Source: Flavobacterium psychrophilum | GTDB taxonomy: Bacteria; Bacteroidota; Bacteroidia; Flavobacteriales; Flavobacteriaceae | Assembly: GCA_945874225.1 (NCBI GenBank) | Contig: CAMCFT010000021.1 | Location: 1-63,345 of the forward strand | Direction of reading: 5' to 3' | DNA: 63,345 nt | In this document: positions 44,321 to 53,583 of the stretch, one piece after another | Position numbering within the stretch: position 1 is the first letter of the stretch | Layout of the letters: each line of letters begins with the position of its first letter | Notes under the pieces: generated by a model | Told to the model about the DNA's origin: nothing | Databases searched by the model: none | The model's input: the letters and a program-made list of their open reading frames with translations, nothing else | Position numbers and translations under genes: made by a program

Positions 44321-46375
44321 TTATAATGTAGACTTAGTGGTTATTATAATAACTTTTTTTTCATTGTCAATTGTAATCTTTCCGTATTTACCCAATGCGC
44401 TTTGCCCAAAAAGAAGCGGTGCATTTTTATTTTCGATTACGGATGCCTTTACATTTTTTAAAATAAGTCCCCCAAAATCTACCTTTCTAAAAACAATTGT
44501 TGTCCCAATTTCAATGTCGCCATTTGCAATCATATAGCTGGAGGTTCCAGTTATATCATTATTGCTTAGATATCCATTCTTAAGCATAAATTCAGCTTCT
44601 GTTTTAGAAATTGTAATATCACTCGCACCAGTATCAAATATTAAATTTAATTTTAGCTCATTTATTTTACATGGAACTTCGTAAGTGCCACCTCCGTTTA
44701 ACTTCATTGGAATTGAGACTGTTTGGCTTTCTGTTGGGACTTCTTCTTTGCTAGCTGCTAAATCTTTTTTAAGGAACTCATCAAAAACATTTTTCCATTC
44801 TGCTACTAAGTTTTTAAATTCAGGTAGATTACGAATATTATCTAAATCATCATCAGCAGAGATGTGAACAAAATTTCTATATCCATTCTGAAATGCTAGT
44901 TTCAACATAGCTAACGCCTCGTTTGGTTTATTCATTAAAGAGTACAGGCATGTGGCATCGTAAAAATTTCCATTATTGGGATATTGTTCTAGAATTTTAT
45001 TAGACCAAGTTATAGCTTCATCTCTGAGCCCTAAATGAAAAAGAGCATATTGACGACAATTTCCATCTTTAGCAACTATTGTGTCAAGAGAAAGAATGCT
45101 TGTAAAGTCTTCATTGGCTTTTATAGGATTGTTTAATTTGAACTGGTATAAACGTCCCCTCATCAAATAAGTGTAGGCGGATTTTTTGTCTATTGATATC
45201 GCCTCATTGTAATCATTAAGTCCATCTTCATAGTTTTTTAAAAACTCTTCTTCATTCCAACCTCGTTGATAATAGAAGTGTGCTTCGCGAGGTTCAACCG
45301 CAATCGCTTTTGTAAAGTCTTCTTTAGCTCCTTTATAGTCGCCCATTAAACGTTTAGCATCACCCAAATAACTATAATAGTATGCATCGGTAGAGTCAAT
45401 AGAAATAGCTTCTGTAAAATCTTTTATCGATTGTTCATACATTCCAGCATCTGTATAGCACTTTCCTCTGTAGGATAATAAGTTGGGTTTAAAGTCAACA
45501 TTAGAAAGTTCCATTAGCTTAGTGTAGTCTTTAATTGCTGCCTTATAATTGTTTTTACCTTCATAAAGTTGAGCTCTTACTAAGTACCAAGTATCTTTTT
45601 CAGGATAAGAAGAGATTTGAGCATTTACTTTGGAAAATGAAAGTGGATAGTTTTTCTCTGAATAGCTAATAAACAAACTACTCACTCCATTATCTGTATC
45701 GTCTAGCCAAAAGCAGTGAAATATATCTCCAATAGCTTCATCATATTTGTTTTGGTCAAAATAGGCTAATGCTCTAAAATAATACCCATCTGCATATTCA
45801 GGGGAGAGTTTAATTAATTGATTTAGCACCTTTTCAGCTTCGCTATATTTTTTCTGATTTAAAAAATTTCTGCCCAAACCAGCATAGGGAACGACTAATG
45901 ACTCATCTATTTTCAATGCTTGCCTGTAATCCGCCTCTGCTTTTGAAAATTGTTTCAAGTCAAAATAGATTTGTGCACGGTCAATATAAATTTCAGGGTC
46001 GGTAGGAGACAGCTTCAGTGCTATTGCATAATCTTCATAAGTCTTTTCATAATTTTCGATTTTGCAATAAATATCACCTCTCAATCTATGGGCTCCAGCT
46101 AACACTTTTTTGTCTTTGGGAGATAAATGTTTTATCGAATTATTTATATCTCTTAAAGCATAAGAATTTTGGTCTTGATAATTATAGATTGTTGCTCTAT
46201 AGTATAAGGCTAAAGCAGCTTTGGGATTATCAATTATTTCCCGCCCAAAATAGTCAAGAGCTTTTTCGTAGTCATTTTCATCGTAGGCTTTTACTCCTTG
46301 TTCGAAATTATAGTTTTGTGCATTACAAAATAATATTGTGAATAATGCAGCTATAATAAATGTTGTTTTTTTCAT
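44321..46375 (-). CDS. TPR-retropepsin fusion, exported
   Basis: 684 aa from the ATG at 46375. A longer ORF to 46501 only includes the decayed HTH copy. Signal peptide (MKKTTFIIAALFTILFCNAQ), about 12 TPR units (~20-510, as ALALYYRATIYNYQDQNSYALRDI), an Ala/Lys/Glu linker, and a C-terminal retropepsin domain with DTG (D581): LIFDTGASDITISKTEAEFML ... APLLFGQSALGKYGKITI. The retropepsin part is closely related to the lipoprotein at 33053-33628. TPRs would bind the substrate and present it to the protease. The gene stands alone with its own regulatory region. Confidence 0.85.
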   Translation of the reverse strand: MKKTTFIIAALFTILFCNAQNYNFEQGVKAYDENDYEKALDYFGREIIDNPKAALALYYRATIYNYQDQNSYALRDINNSIKHLSPKDKKVLAGAHRLRGDIYCKIENYEKTYEDYAIALKLSPTDPEIYIDRAQIYFDLKQFSKAEADYRQALKIDESLVVPYAGLGRNFLNQKKYSEAEKVLNQLIKLSPEYADGYYFRALAYFDQNKYDEAIGDIFHCFWLDDTDNGVSSLFISYSEKNYPLSFSKVNAQISSYPEKDTWYLVRAQLYEGKNNYKAAIKDYTKLMELSNVDFKPNLLSYRGKCYTDAGMYEQSIKDFTEAISIDSTDAYYYSYLGDAKRLMGDYKGAKEDFTKAIAVEPREAHFYYQRGWNEEEFLKNYEDGLNDYNEAISIDKKSAYTYLMRGRLYQFKLNNPIKANEDFTSILSLDTIVAKDGNCRQYALFHLGLRDEAITWSNKILEQYPNNGNFYDATCLYSLMNKPNEALAMLKLAFQNGYRNFVHISADDDLDNIRNLPEFKNLVAEWKNVFDEFLKKDLAASKEEVPTESQTVSIPMKLNGGGTYEVPCKINELKLNLIFDTGASDITISKTEAEFMLKNGYLSNNDITGTSSYMIANGDIEIGTTIVFRKVDFGGLILKNVKASVIENKNAPLLFGQSALGKYGKITIDNEKKVIIITTKSTL

Positions 46376-46447
46376 ATTGCTAATTTTTTTCCTTTTATTA
46401 AATTTATATACAATTCTAAATTTCTTATATGATAACAACAAAAAATA

Positions 46448-46501
46448 ACTTTTCGTGGTAATTATAAACTCTTGCAATTTTTTGATTATCTGTATGTCCA
46501 T
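46448..46501 (-). pseudogene. Truncated copy of the HTH gene start
   Basis: MDIQIIKKLQEFIITTKS matches the first 18 residues of the HTH gene at 44031 (MNIRIIKKLHEFILTERT), then homology ends. Homology continues upstream in DNA: ACTGCAGC, TTTCAG and CCTCATTTTG-type segments appear in the same order and spacing before both genes, so a segment of roughly 200 bp was duplicated and the HTH part was then lost. Confidence 0.65.
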
Positions 46502-46840
46502 AGTAAAGCAATTTTAATGCTCCTTACTGCAGCTCATTTTCAGTTTTTAATTTTTTATTTACAATCAATGGTATCCAAATTATTATAATTTCAAAGTTAT
46601 GCTACTTAAAAATCACTTCCTTACGGTTTTCCTCATTTTGATTTGTATTTTGAAATAATTCAATATTTAATTCAATAAAAATAATTTATTATTAAAAGTT
46701 AAATTATTGATTTTCAATAGTTAAATCCTTTATTTTTGATTGTTATGTTTAATAAATATATTTGAATTTTTTTATGTAATTTTTATGATTTAATCAATAA
46801 TATTGGATATTATTTAAGTTAACCTAGTATAGATTACCAT

Positions 46841-46866
46841 AGCCAAAATTGTTTGGCTTTTTTTAA
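46841..46866 (+). terminator. Orphan rho-independent terminator
   Basis: AGCCAAA-ATTG-TTTGGCT forms a perfect 7-bp stem followed by seven T, on the plus strand. No plus-strand gene lies upstream for several kb (46502-46840 is AT-rich and gene-free), so it may end a short RNA or insulate the following promoter. Confidence 0.6.
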
Positions 46867-46871
46867 TTGTT

Positions 46872-46879
46872 TATATTTG
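46872..46879 (+). promoter_or_regulatory. -7 element for the septoil-knot protein
   Basis: TATATTTG matches TAnnTTTG, with TTTG at 46852-46855 inside the terminator hairpin as a possible -33 element (spacing 16 bp, a little short). It lies 28 bp before the ATG at 46908. Confidence 0.5.
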
Positions 46880-46907
46880 ACTTTGATTCAATTATAAAAC
46901 CTTCAAG

Positions 46908-47246
46908 ATGAAAAAAATATTTTTTTCAATTATCTTCATTTTCTTTTGCTTCTCCTACGGTCATGCACAAAAAGTTTATTCCGTAGATTACGAAAACCAA
47001 GCCGATGTAAAAGTATTTGTGGTACAATATGAGAATCAGGCAGATTTAAAAGTTTATAAAGTAAAATATAGCAATCAAGCAGGACAAAATGATGGTAAAT
47101 GGTTTTTTACCCAATATGCTAATCAAGCTAATAAAAAGATATTCTTCGTTAAATACGAAAACCAAGCGGATTTAAAAATCTATTTTGTGGAATATCAAAA
47201 TCAGGCAGGGTGGAGGAATAAGTCAAAACAGCAGTTGATGTATTGA
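46908..47246 (+). CDS. Exported 7(1) septoil-knot domain protein (DUF6150-like)
   Basis: 112 aa. Signal peptide (IIFIFFCFSYGHAQ), then seven near-regular units of ~12 residues of type VYxVxYENQADxK (Y-NQA core). Conserved Tyr-x-Asn-Gln-Ala repeats of this number are the pattern of the small knotted beta-solenoid called the 7(1) septoil knot; the assignment is from memory. Function of the family is unknown. It has its own promoter and precedes the Fic gene by 143 bp. Confidence 0.8.
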   Translation: MKKIFFSIIFIFFCFSYGHAQKVYSVDYENQADVKVFVVQYENQADLKVYKVKYSNQAGQNDGKWFFTQYANQANKKIFFVKYENQADLKIYFVEYQNQAGWRNKSKQQLMY

Positions 47247-47321
47247 TTCTAATTTTTATTTTAAACTACTAATTGCTGAGTTTTACCATTGGATGCGGAG
47301 AATACTTATCTTATTCACAGT

Positions 47322-47379
47322 ATTTTTGCGGCGAATAATAGTTTATGCGTTAAATAGTTCTTATATTTACCGCAAAAAT
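47322..47379. promoter_or_regulatory. Inverted repeat around the Fic gene promoter
   Basis: ATTTTTGCGG (47322-47331) and CCGCAAAAAT (47370-47379) are perfect inverse complements, 38 bp apart, ending 10 bp before the ATG. They enclose a TATATTTA that could be the -7 element. It is probably an operator or a leader hairpin. The Fic gene also has an AAGGAG Shine-Dalgarno (47381-47386), rare here. Confidence 0.5.
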
Positions 47380-47389
47380 AAGGAGAAAA

Positions 47390-48499
47390 ATGCGTAAATA
47401 TATTCATCAATTAGAACAATGGCCCAATTTTACTTGGAATAATGAGGCAATAGTATTGCTATTAGCTAGCGTAAGAAATAAACAAGGAAGATTAAACGGA
47501 CATATGGAGTTATTGGGTTTTGATTTAAGAAATGAGACTACTCTACAAACATTAACTTTGGATATTCTTAAATCAACCGAAATAGAAGGGGAGATTCTCA
47601 ATCAAGAACAAGTTCGTTCTTCTATTGCCAGACGATTAGGAATGGATATTTCTGGATTAATTCCTTCTGACAGAAATGTGGAAGGAATTGTTGATGTGAT
47701 GGTCGACGCTACCCAAAATCATTTGGAACCCTTAGATAAAATGAGATTATTTGATTGGCACTCTGCTTTATTTCCAACGGGGAGAAGTGGAATGTATAAA
47801 ATAACAGTTGGTGATTGGCGTAGTAATGCATTGGGTCCAATGCAGGTTGTTTCTGGTGGAATGGGAAAAGAAAAAGTTCATTATGAAGCTCCGGAATCTA
47901 ATCGATTAGAAGAAGAAATGTCTAAGTTTCTCAATTGGTTTAATACACCAGATGAGATAGACTCTGTATTAAAATCTGCTGTTGCTCATTTTTGGTTTGT
48001 TACTATACATCCTTTTGATGACGGTAATGGGCGTATTGCACGAGCCATTGCAGATATGCAATTAGCCAGGTCCGAAAAGGAACACCAACGATTTTATAGT
48101 ATGTCAGCACAAATACGTTTAAGGCGTAATAAATATTATGAAATTTTAGAGCAGTCACAGAAAGGAACACTGGATATCACGGATTGGATTTTATGGTACT
48201 TGTATTGTCTAGATAGTGCTTTAGATGCTACAGATAAAACTTTAGAGAGTGTTATACAAAAAACAAAATTTTGGCATAAACAAAGCAATACTGCAATTAA
48301 CGAAAGACAACGCCTGTTAATCAATAAATTATTTGATGGTTTTGAAGGTAAATTATCATCTTCAAAATGGGCCAAAATTGCTAAATGTTCTCCAGACACT
48401 GCTTTAAGAGATATCAATGACTTGGTACAAAAAGATATTCTTGAAAAGGAGTTGTCAGGAGGTAGAAGTACCAGTTATATTTTGAAAACCATTCAATAA
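47390..48499 (+). CDS. Fic family protein (DUF4172-type N-terminus)
   Basis: 369 aa. N-terminal helical domain with the inhibitory motif (S/T)xxxE(G/N): STEIEGE at ~62-68, so it is a class II (intramolecularly inhibited) Fic. The Fic core carries HPFDDGNGRIAR (~206-218) with the catalytic His and the phosphate-binding loop intact. The C-terminal ~80 aa form a winged helix (KIAKCSPDTALRDINDLVQKDILEKELSGG). Family knowledge: most transfer AMP from ATP to a target hydroxyl; this DUF4172 subfamily often has DNA-binding C-termini. It lies outside the left end of the probable element. The Shine-Dalgarno and perfect inverted repeat upstream suggest tight control. Confidence 0.9.
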   Translation: MRKYIHQLEQWPNFTWNNEAIVLLLASVRNKQGRLNGHMELLGFDLRNETTLQTLTLDILKSTEIEGEILNQEQVRSSIARRLGMDISGLIPSDRNVEGIVDVMVDATQNHLEPLDKMRLFDWHSALFPTGRSGMYKITVGDWRSNALGPMQVVSGGMGKEKVHYEAPESNRLEEEMSKFLNWFNTPDEIDSVLKSAVAHFWFVTIHPFDDGNGRIARAIADMQLARSEKEHQRFYSMSAQIRLRRNKYYEILEQSQKGTLDITDWILWYLYCLDSALDATDKTLESVIQKTKFWHKQSNTAINERQRLLINKLFDGFEGKLSSSKWAKIAKCSPDTALRDINDLVQKDILEKELSGGRSTSYILKTIQ

Positions 48500-48536
48500 G
48501 ACAAAAACTTCATGTTTATTTTTCGAGAGGTCTTTC

Positions 48537-48608
48537 ACGGCATTTTTTCAACCAAATTTTCTAAAAATTCTAATACTTGATTCGAAAATAAGTCTATAGG
48601 GTTCACAG
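48537..48608. repeat. Left 72-bp attachment-like repeat
   Basis: Starts ACGGCATTTTTTCAACCAAA and ends TCTATAGGGTTCACAG; pairs with 59331-59402 at about 89% identity. It begins 37 bp after the Fic stop codon. The divergence of the copies suggests an old or imperfect integration. Confidence 0.6.
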
Positions 48609-48614
48609 AAAAGC

Positions 48615-48662
48615 TCCTTTGTATATATCTGATTTTTAGGTATTTACAAAGGATTTTTCTTT
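48615..48662 (+). terminator. Rho-independent terminator at the left end of the element
   Basis: TCCTTTGTA (48615-48623) and TACAAAGGA (48645-48653) form a 9-bp stem followed by TTTTTCTTTTTT. It would stop transcription coming from the Fic gene at the element border. Confidence 0.65.
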
Positions 48663-48733
48663 TTTAGCAAGTTTCTATATGCTTTATTTGAATTAGTTTT
48701 TCCCTGTTTAATACTATAAAATGTATTCGAGGG

Positions 48734-48754
48734 GTGCAAATAGTGTGCACATAA
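48734..48754. repeat. Inner arm-like repeat, left
   Basis: GTGCAAATAGTGTGCACATA plus A, repeated with two changes at 59166-59186 (GTGCAAAAAGTGTGTACATA). It is 34 bp before the recombinase ATG. Position at both inner ends of the element fits recombinase arm-binding sites. Confidence 0.5.
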
Positions 48755-48787
48755 TTTTGTCTCTGTTGTTTATAAAAATTCCATTTT

Positions 48788-49993
48788 ATGGCAACTTTAA
48801 AATTAACTCTTGATCTACGTAGACAAAAAACAGATGGAACTTATGCACTTGTTTTTAGAGTAAGGCATTTAAAAAAATACTTCGATATTTCTACTTCAAT
48901 ATCAGTACTGAAAAATCAATTTGATGATAAAAAAGGGGTTGTTATTAAAAATCCCATTTGTTATGATTTTACTGAAGATTTAAGAGAAGTTTACACTAAA
49001 AGGCTTCGCAATTTTCAAAAGGAAAATTTATCTAATCATTTCGAAATAATAGAACTTAAAAATCATTTGTTGTCTAAATGTTTTGATGAAATAACTATTT
49101 ATGAATTTTGGGAAGAGCAAATACAAATTATGTCTTCCTCTGGAAAGAATGGTAATGCTAGAAATCATAAAATATGCTTATCTGTTATTTCTAAAGTCAT
49201 TAATCTTAAAATATCCTTTAAATGTTTAACTATTAGAGATTTATTAAAGTTAGAAAGTGAACTTTTAAAACGAAATGTTTCAGTAAATAGTATCAGTGTT
49301 TATATGAGAAGTTTAAAAGCAATATGCAATAAAGCAATTAATCTGGATTATGCCCCTTTTGATTGGTATCCATTTAGAAAATATAAAATTAACAAAGAAA
49401 AGACTACTCCTAGAGTGATTTCAATCGATGAAATTAGAAAATATTTTTCACTCAATCTAGCTCCTTCAGATACAACATATAAATCTTGGTGCATTGGCAA
49501 ACTAATTTTCTTATTGCAGGGCATTAATTTATGCGACTTATTGCTATTAACTAATGATAACATCAAAAAGGATCGAATTATCTATAAACGCTCAAAAACG
49601 CATAAAATTTATAGTGTCAAAATGTTGCCAGAAACTAAAAAGTTGTTGGAAGAGTTTTTGACTGTAAGGAAAACGCTGTTAAGTATTGTTTCTGATGAGG
49701 AAATTAAAGACTCACAGCTATTTATGAAGCATTACACTCAAAAACGAAAGAATATAAATGCACATTTAACTAAGATTAGTATAATTATGGGAACTAGTGA
49801 ACCAATTACCACTTATGTTTTTAGATATTCCTATGCGAACATCGCTAAACAATTAGGTTATAGCAAAGATATTATTGCAGAAGCACTTGGACACGATTTT
49901 GGAAATTCTGTTACAGGAATATACCTTGAAATGTTTGACAAAGATATTGTGGATAAAATGAATGAAACTATAATAAATAAGTGTTTAGGCTAA
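48788..49993 (+). CDS. Tyrosine recombinase / integrase
   Basis: 401 aa. N-terminal Arm-like domain (~1-90), SAM-like core-binding domain (~95-195) and C-terminal catalytic domain. The catalytic Arg (FRYSYANIAKQLGY), His (ALGHDF) and nucleophile Tyr (GNSVTGIYLEMF) are visible. The first box reads FLLQGINLCDLLLLT, without Arg at the usual GxR place; many Bacteroidota recombinases of this subgroup show GMxFxD or GINxxD there, so this is not proof of inactivity. It is close to the left direct repeat and oriented into the element, as expected for an integrase near att. Confidence 0.88.
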   Translation: MATLKLTLDLRRQKTDGTYALVFRVRHLKKYFDISTSISVLKNQFDDKKGVVIKNPICYDFTEDLREVYTKRLRNFQKENLSNHFEIIELKNHLLSKCFDEITIYEFWEEQIQIMSSSGKNGNARNHKICLSVISKVINLKISFKCLTIRDLLKLESELLKRNVSVNSISVYMRSLKAICNKAINLDYAPFDWYPFRKYKINKEKTTPRVISIDEIRKYFSLNLAPSDTTYKSWCIGKLIFLLQGINLCDLLLLTNDNIKKDRIIYKRSKTHKIYSVKMLPETKKLLEEFLTVRKTLLSIVSDEEIKDSQLFMKHYTQKRKNINAHLTKISIIMGTSEPITTYVFRYSYANIAKQLGYSKDIIAEALGHDFGNSVTGIYLEMFDKDIVDKMNETIINKCLG

Positions 49994-50548
49994 AATTGAA
50001 ATTATATCACACTATAATTCATTTATTTCATCCCCAGGAGTATCAAAGCAAATAAACAAGTGAAACGTTGGTAAAAAGACATAAAAATCCCCTCCAAAAT
50101 TTGCTCTTTGGTGAGCAGGAAAGATATTTCCTGCTTTTAAAATCACGCTTATATAGTACTGTACGTCATAAGTGGTTAACTTACTACACCCACACTGGAC
50201 ACCTAAAATCCTGTCAATTCAGGACACTTATTACTCTGTGTAATGTTCCAGCCTACTGATTTCGCTTTGATTCCATTTTTTAACCTATTGGAGAAACCTC
50301 ACTACTATATTACCTATTATTTCAAGGTGTAATTACAATCCAACTTCGGACCAGCTGTAACTCATTTTTCATTAAGTCCTTCGCAGGTGATCTCCTTTCT
50401 TAGGGGAGGGTTAATCACAAAGATAATAATTAAAAAACCATAGAAATCAGTCTATTATGGATAAAATATGAACATATTTATTAACTAAAAAAAAATATAG
50501 TGCCTTTCTAAAAAGATATTTCCTACTTTTATCACTTATCAAATAATT
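49994..50548. other. Gene-free region between integrase and R-M gene
   Basis: 555 bp with no supported gene. A 63-codon ORF (50068-50259) lacks any recognisable feature. GC-richer parts (50190-50260, 50360-50410) with sequences like GGGGAGGGTT look like decayed coding or structured DNA, but I cannot identify it. Confidence 0.4.
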
Positions 50549-53500
50549 ATGTCACTATTTCAAAAAGCAGTTGTTGCCAAATACCTACAATCCCAGAATA
50601 AAGAGCTCCTTTCGATGAAATGGAATGATTTTAAAAATCATTTTCACAATCTTAGTGTTCAGGAGGATATTAAGAGCTTAAAGGAAGAACAGTATCAAGG
50701 CGAGTTTTTGGAAGACTTTTTTGTAAAAATATTAGGGTACACAAAACCTGCTTCTTCTTCTGAAATAAAATTCAATCTTACAACAGAATACAAGAACGTA
50801 AAGGACAGTAAAAAAGCTGATGGAGCAATAATTGTTCAAGACAAAGTAGTTGCTGTAATTGAGCTAAAAGGCACTAATACAACAGATTTAGGCAAGATAG
50901 AAAGCCAGGCTTTTGGTTATAAAAACAATCAGCCTGATTGCATCTACGTTATTACCTCCAATTTTGAAAAACTTCGATTTTACATTGATAATGCCATTGA
51001 GCATTTGGAGTTTAATTTGTTCACGCTGACAGAGGAACAGTTCCAGTTGCTATTCCTTTGCTTAGGTTTTGAAAATTTATCCCAAAACATTGCGAAGAAG
51101 ATAAAGGATGAATCTTTGAGCGAAGAAGATGTTATTACAAAAAAACTGTACAAAGATTACTCCTTATTCAAAAGAGAGTTGCACCAAAATTTAGTGATTT
51201 TAAATCCTGATTTTGATCCTTTGGAGCTTTTTAAAAAATCACAGAAATTATTGGATAGATTTCTTTTTCTGTTCTTTGGTGAAGACAGGCATTTATTGCC
51301 ACCCAATTCAGTTAGATTAATATTGAGTGATTGGAAAGATTTACAGGAAAGGGACGTAGAGATACCATTATACGATAGATTTAAAAAATATTTCGAATAC
51401 CTAAATATTGGATATAAAGGAAAAAGATATGACGTTTTTGCTTATAATGGTGGGCTTTTTAAGCCTGATGAAATATTAGATGCCATAAAAATTGATGATG
51501 AATTACTGTTCAGGCATACTAATAAACTGGCAGAATATGATTTCGCTAGTGAGGTCGATGTTAATATATTAGGGCATATTTTTGAAAACTCCTTAAATGA
51601 GTTGGATGAAATAAAAGCCCAATTAGAGGGACAAGAAATTGATAAGTCCAAAACCAAAAGAAAAAAAGATGGTGTTTTTTACACCCCAAAATACATTACC
51701 AAATACATTGTTGACAATACCATTGGTAAATTATGTACTGAAAAGAAAGCAGAACTTAACATCATTGAAGAAGATTACTTTACAGACAAAAAAAGAACCA
51801 AAACAACCAAGCAACCACTTTTAGAAAAACTGACAAACTATAGAAACTGGTTATTAAAGCTTACCATTTGTGATCCTGCTTGTGGCTCTGGTGCTTTCTT
51901 AAACCAAGCATTGGATTTCTTGATAACAGAACACAAGTACATTGATGAGCTACAAGCCAAATTATTTGGTGATGCAATGATTTTGAGTGATGTGGAAAAA
52001 AGTATTTTAGAAAACAATCTTTTTGGGGTGGACTTGAATGATGAAAGTGTAGAAATAGCCAAGTTGTCCTTATGGCTTAGAACAGCCCAACCCAACAGGA
52101 AACTAAATGATCTGAACAACAACATAAAATGTGGTAACTCCTTAATAGATGATGTTGAAGTTGCAGGAGACAAAGCCTTTAATTGGCAAACTGAATTTCC
52201 TAAAATATTTGAGAAGGGAGGATTTGATGTGATTATTGGAAACCCTCCTTATGTTAATTCTAAAGGTTTAAATTTTAAGAATATTGAAAAAGAATACTAT
52301 TATAAAAACTATAAAACTGCTATTTATCAAATTGATACATATCTTTTATTTCTTGAAAAAATTAAAATCCTATTAAATTCTAATGGTTTAGGTAGTTATA
52401 TAATCCCAAATTCGTGGTTGAACAATTTATTTTTAAAAGATGTCAGAAAGTTTGTTCTTGAAACTTATTCTATTGATGAAATTGTGAATACTCCAAATGG
52501 TGTTTTTGCTGATGCAACAGTTGATACAATAATTATTACTGTTGTAAACAAGTTAATACCTAATAATATTGTAAGAATTTCAAAAATTAACAATTCAGAA
52601 ATTTCAATTAGTCATATAAAAGAACAACAAACTTTTATCAAAAGCGAGAATTATAATATTGATATTTTTTCAGATAATAAAACCTCTGAATTAATTGAAA
52701 AAATTGATAATAAGAAAAATAAATTAAAAGAATTTGCAAAAATTGGAAGAGGTGTTGGTGTTTATCATAAAAGAGTTGGACATACAAAAGAGATAATAGC
52801 AAATGACCCTTATCAATCAAATATAAAAAAAGATGAGACTTTTGTTCCTTATTTAAGAGGAAAAAACATAGGTTTTTATTCATTTGAGTGGAATGATGAC
52901 TCTTTTATTAGTTATGGAAATTGGTTAGCTGAACCAAGAGAAATAGATTTTTTTGAAGGAGATAGAATTGTTTTAAGACAAATTCCAAGTAAAGATAAAT
53001 TATTAGTTACATTTCTAAATGAAGGATTTATTATAGACCAAAGTGTTTTCATTGCAAGATTTATTGAAACTAATTTATCTCCAAAATACATTCTCTCCAT
53101 TTTGGGTTCTAAATTGATGAGTTTCTACTTTAAAAATAAATATTCAGAGTTTGATGACTTATTTCCAAAAGTGAAATTACAACATTTTAAAGATTTTCCA
53201 ATTCAAAAGGGTGGAGCAGATTTACAAACTGCATTGATCAACAAAGCAGATTTTTTACTTACTCTAAACAAGCAGTTAAAAGAACAATCCCATAAATTTC
53301 AAAGAACCATTCAAAGGAAATTTGAGTTAGAGGATTTGCCAAAAAAACTACAGGATTGGTATTTATTGACATATCCAGAATTCATAAAGGAACTTGCCAA
53401 AAAGAAAGTTAAACTGTCCTTATCTCAGGAAGCAGAATGGGAAGATTACTTCATTCAGGAATCCAAAAAAGCATTAGAGTTAAAAGCTTCCATAGACACC

Positions 53501-53581
53501 ACAGACAAAGCCATTGATAAAATGGTTTATGAGTTGTATGATTTAAGTGAAGAGGAAATAGAAATTGTGGAGGAGAGCTAA
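50549..53581 (+). CDS. Type IIG restriction enzyme and DNA methyltransferase
   Basis: 1010 aa, single-chain. N-terminal PD-(D/E)xK nuclease at ~45-150: KADGAIIVQDKVVAVIELKG supplies Asp and E-x-K. Middle N6-adenine methyltransferase: GVFYTPKYITKYIVDN, CDPACGSGAFLNQALDF (~441, SAM-binding motif I) and the catalytic GNPPYV (~564). The last ~350 aa are the target-recognition and spacer region, rich in hydrophobic repeats. Both activities look intact. The enzyme should methylate its own site and cut unmodified foreign DNA. No separate specificity subunit. It is followed 2 bp later by a membrane protein gene. Confidence 0.9.
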   Translation: MSLFQKAVVAKYLQSQNKELLSMKWNDFKNHFHNLSVQEDIKSLKEEQYQGEFLEDFFVKILGYTKPASSSEIKFNLTTEYKNVKDSKKADGAIIVQDKVVAVIELKGTNTTDLGKIESQAFGYKNNQPDCIYVITSNFEKLRFYIDNAIEHLEFNLFTLTEEQFQLLFLCLGFENLSQNIAKKIKDESLSEEDVITKKLYKDYSLFKRELHQNLVILNPDFDPLELFKKSQKLLDRFLFLFFGEDRHLLPPNSVRLILSDWKDLQERDVEIPLYDRFKKYFEYLNIGYKGKRYDVFAYNGGLFKPDEILDAIKIDDELLFRHTNKLAEYDFASEVDVNILGHIFENSLNELDEIKAQLEGQEIDKSKTKRKKDGVFYTPKYITKYIVDNTIGKLCTEKKAELNIIEEDYFTDKKRTKTTKQPLLEKLTNYRNWLLKLTICDPACGSGAFLNQALDFLITEHKYIDELQAKLFGDAMILSDVEKSILENNLFGVDLNDESVEIAKLSLWLRTAQPNRKLNDLNNNIKCGNSLIDDVEVAGDKAFNWQTEFPKIFEKGGFDVIIGNPPYVNSKGLNFKNIEKEYYYKNYKTAIYQIDTYLLFLEKIKILLNSNGLGSYIIPNSWLNNLFLKDVRKFVLETYSIDEIVNTPNGVFADATVDTIIITVVNKLIPNNIVRISKINNSEISISHIKEQQTFIKSENYNIDIFSDNKTSELIEKIDNKKNKLKEFAKIGRGVGVYHKRVGHTKEIIANDPYQSNIKKDETFVPYLRGKNIGFYSFEWNDDSFISYGNWLAEPREIDFFEGDRIVLRQIPSKDKLLVTFLNEGFIIDQSVFIARFIETNLSPKYILSILGSKLMSFYFKNKYSEFDDLFPKVKLQHFKDFPIQKGGADLQTALINKADFLLTLNKQLKEQSHKFQRTIQRKFELEDLPKKLQDWYLLTYPEFIKELAKKKVKLSLSQEAEWEDYFIQESKKALELKASIDTTDKAIDKMVYELYDLSEEEIEIVEES

Positions 53582-53583
53582 TT

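Noticed and set aside
48788..49993. Recombinase considered inactive because the first catalytic Arg is missing
   Set aside because: Bacteroidota recombinases of this subgroup often lack Arg at that exact place, so inactivity cannot be claimed from this residue alone.
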